A stretch of 7,334 bases of DNA from Frankiales bacterium (GTDB lineage: Bacteria; Actinomycetota; Actinomycetes; Mycobacteriales; SCTD01), in contig JAODNF010000050.1 in assembly GCA_025464915.1 (NCBI GenBank), positions 1 to 7,334 of the forward strand. The letters are read 5' to 3'. Positions 5,902 through 7,334 of the stretch are shown here, piece after piece. Below the pieces are notes generated by a model. The model saw only the letters and a program-made list of their open reading frames with translations. It was not told the DNA's origin and did not search any database. The first letter of the stretch is position 1, and every line of letters starts with the position of its first letter. The translations under genes were made by a program, and so were the position numbers.

Positions 5902-6429
5902 TTAGAGGGTGCGGCCCTCGGCGAGCCGCAGCAGGCGGTTCGCGAGGGCCTCGGCGGCCGGCGTCGCCGGCTGCCGGGTGATGAGCAGGACGGTGTCGTC
6001 ACCGGCGACGGTGCCGGCGACGTCGGGCAGCCCTGCCCGGTCGAGAGCCGAGGCGAGCAGGTTGGCACCCCCTGCCGGGGTCCGGAGCACGACGAGCGGG
6101 CCGGTCGCCTCCGCGCTGACGCAGAGCTCCTCGAGCAGCCGGCCGAGCCGGGCGTCGACCGCCTCCGGCGTGCCGGGGCGTGCCTGTCCGTCCGGGGTCA
6201 CGGCGTAGACCGAGCCGGCAGCGCAGCGGACCTTCACGGCACCGAGCTCCTCCAGGTCGCGGCTGACCGTCGCCTGGGTGACCTGCACGCCCTGGGCGGC
6301 GAGGAGCCTTCCGAGCCCGGTCTGGCTCGCGACGGGCTGGGTCTCCAGCAGCTCGACGATCTTGGCCTGCCTGGCCGCCTTCGTGAGAGGGGTCTGCTGG
6401 ACGGCCGCCAGCCGGCGCGGGGCAGCCAT
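5902..6429 (-). CDS. argR: Arginine repressor ArgR
   Basis: Arginine-responsive DNA-binding regulator, expected to act as a hexamer that binds ARG boxes when arginine is plentiful. The 175-residue length fits the family (about 150-170). Residues about 15-80 form the winged helix-turn-helix, with the recognition-helix sequence TQATVSRDLEELGAVK at 51-66. Residues about 90-175 form the oligomerisation and arginine-binding domain, with the PAGGAN turn at 118-123 and GDDT at 143-146; the two Asp correspond to the arginine-binding Asp pair of the E. coli protein. An in-frame upstream ATG at 6495 would add 22 residues lying inside argF. I prefer the ATG at 6429 because it overlaps the argF stop (TGATG) and gives the usual length. 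Only a weak GAGG lies about 5 nt upstream, so reinitiation after argF is likely. The place between argF and argG matches M. tuberculosis. Confidence 0.96.
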   Translation of the reverse strand: MAAPRRLAAVQQTPLTKAARQAKIVELLETQPVASQTGLGRLLAAQGVQVTQATVSRDLEELGAVKVRCAAGSVYAVTPDGQARPGTPEAVDARLGRLLEELCVSAEATGPLVVLRTPAGGANLLASALDRAGLPDVAGTVAGDDTVLLITRQPATPAAEALANRLLRLAEGRTL

Positions 6430-7334
6430 CAGGCCTCGAGGAGCCAGGTGAGCAGGGCCTTCTGGGCGTGCAGCCGGTTCTCGGCCTCGTCCCAAACGAA
6501 CGACTGCGGGCCGTCGATGACAGCGGCAGCGATCTCCTCGCCACGGTGGGCGGGCAGGCAGTGCAGGACCATCGCGTCGGGCTTCGCGAGCGACAGGGCC
6601 GACTCGTCGAGGGAGTACGACGCGAGGTCGGCGAGCCGCTGCTCCGCGCCGGTCATCCCCATGGAGACCCAGACGTCGGTGCAGAGCACGTCGGACCCCT
6701 CGGCCGCGGCCTTGGCGTCGTCCGTGACGACGATCGTCGTGCCGAACGACCGGGCGCGCTCCACCACGGCAGGGTCCGGCTGGTAGCCGCTGGGCGCGCC
6801 GATGCGCACCTCCATGCCGGCCATCGCGCCACCGATGAGGTAGCTGTTGGCCATGTTGTTCGCCCCGTCGCCGAGGTAGGTCAGGACGAGGCCCTCGGTC
6901 GAGCCCTTCTGCTCCCTGACCGTCTGCAGGTCGGCGAGGATCTGGCAGGGGTGGAAGCCGTCGGTGAGGGCGTTGACGACGGGGACGCTCGAGGCGCCGG
7001 CGAGCGCGCGGATGCGGTCGTCGCCGAAGGTGCGGATCACGATCGCTGCGACCTGGCGCGCGAGGACGCGGGCAGTGTCCTCGATCGTCTCGCCGCGGCC
7101 GAGCTGCGTGCTCTGCGCGTCGATGATGACGGGGTGGGCGCCGAGCTCGGCGATGCCCACCTCGAAGGACAGGCGGGTGCGGGTGGAGGGCTTCTCGAAG
7201 ACCACGGCCACGGCCTTGCCGGCAAGCGGCTTGGGCCCGTCGTACCTGGAGCGCTTCAGCGCGGCTGCCAGGTCGAGGACCTCCGCCTGCTCCGCAGGGG
7301 TCAGGTCGTCGTCGGCGAGGAAGTGCCGGACCAT
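6429..7334 (-). CDS. argF: Ornithine carbamoyltransferase
   Basis: Makes citrulline from ornithine and carbamoyl phosphate, the sixth step of arginine synthesis, in the cytoplasm. The 301-residue protein has the full set of family motifs. The carbamoyl-phosphate loop STRTR is at 50-54 and FHPCQ is at 127-131. The ornithine-binding DVWVSMG is at 220-226 and HCLP, with the catalytic Cys, is at 258-261. The C-terminus (WDEAENRLHAQKALLTWLLE) is typical of actinobacterial ArgF. The ATG is the last codon of the window, but the N-terminus MVRHFLADDDLTPAEQAEVL closely matches my recollection of mycobacterial ArgF (MIRHFLRDDDLSPAEQ), so the gene is probably complete. Its ribosome binding site lies outside. 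The stop TGA (6431-6429) shares a base with the argR ATG, suggesting coupled translation. An anabolic role is inferred from the arg neighbours; the sequence alone does not exclude a catabolic enzyme. Confidence 0.97.
   Translation of the reverse strand: MVRHFLADDDLTPAEQAEVLDLAAALKRSRYDGPKPLAGKAVAVVFEKPSTRTRLSFEVGIAELGAHPVIIDAQSTQLGRGETIEDTARVLARQVAAIVIRTFGDDRIRALAGASSVPVVNALTDGFHPCQILADLQTVREQKGSTEGLVLTYLGDGANNMANSYLIGGAMAGMEVRIGAPSGYQPDPAVVERARSFGTTIVVTDDAKAAAEGSDVLCTDVWVSMGMTGAEQRLADLASYSLDESALSLAKPDAMVLHCLPAHRGEEIAAAVIDGPQSFVWDEAENRLHAQKALLTWLLEA

Noticed and set aside
5632..6786. Plus-strand open frame of 384 codons opposite argG, argR and argF
   Set aside because: Antisense shadow with low-complexity Arg/Ser/Ala-rich translation and no family motif; the opposite strand carries complete arg genes.

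Overview
The window comes from a high-GC Actinomycete-type bacterium. The GC content looks like about 70% by eye, with strong G/C bias at third codon positions. The evidence for the group is the argF-argR-argG-argH order, the M. tuberculosis-like protein sequences, an actinobacterial rrn boxA, and a 16S rRNA 5' end beginning GGAGAGTTTGATCCTGGCTC. The 16S fragment is too short to name a family or genus safely.

Every gene I can support lies on the minus strand, so the window reads from right to left. Positions 7334 to 3277 hold the second half of the arginine pathway: argF (ornithine carbamoyltransferase), argR (arginine repressor), argG (argininosuccinate synthase) and argH (argininosuccinate lyase). 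Positions 3280 to 1971 hold an alkyladenine-type DNA glycosylase (mpg) and a short-chain dehydrogenase/reductase of unknown substrate. Next comes tyrS (tyrosyl-tRNA synthetase), ending at 636. Positions 635 to 128 have no protein gene. They hold two well-formed tandem promoters, a boxA antitermination element and the rest of a pre-rRNA leader. Positions 127 to 1 are the first part of a 16S rRNA gene, which runs out of the window.

The seven coding genes are packed like one transcription unit. argF/argR overlap as TGATG, argG/argH as GTGA, argH/mpg as ATGA and mpg/SDR as GTGA. argR and argG are 19 nt apart, and SDR and tyrS are 27 or 60 nt apart depending on the tyrS start. I see no internal promoter or convincing terminator. 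ArgF, ArgG and ArgH turn ornithine into arginine, and ArgR with arginine would repress the operon from an operator that should lie upstream of the window. mpg, the SDR and tyrS appear to be translated from the 3' end of the same message. The rrn operon restarts transcription from its own promoters.

This is mostly conserved core-genome content. I found no CRISPR array, insertion sequence, phage gene, toxin-antitoxin pair or new defence system. The points worth a second look are the coupling of DNA repair and an orphan SDR to arginine synthesis, the crowded inverted repeats at the tyrS start, a Ser in the TyrRS HIGH motif, and the architecture of the rrn control region.
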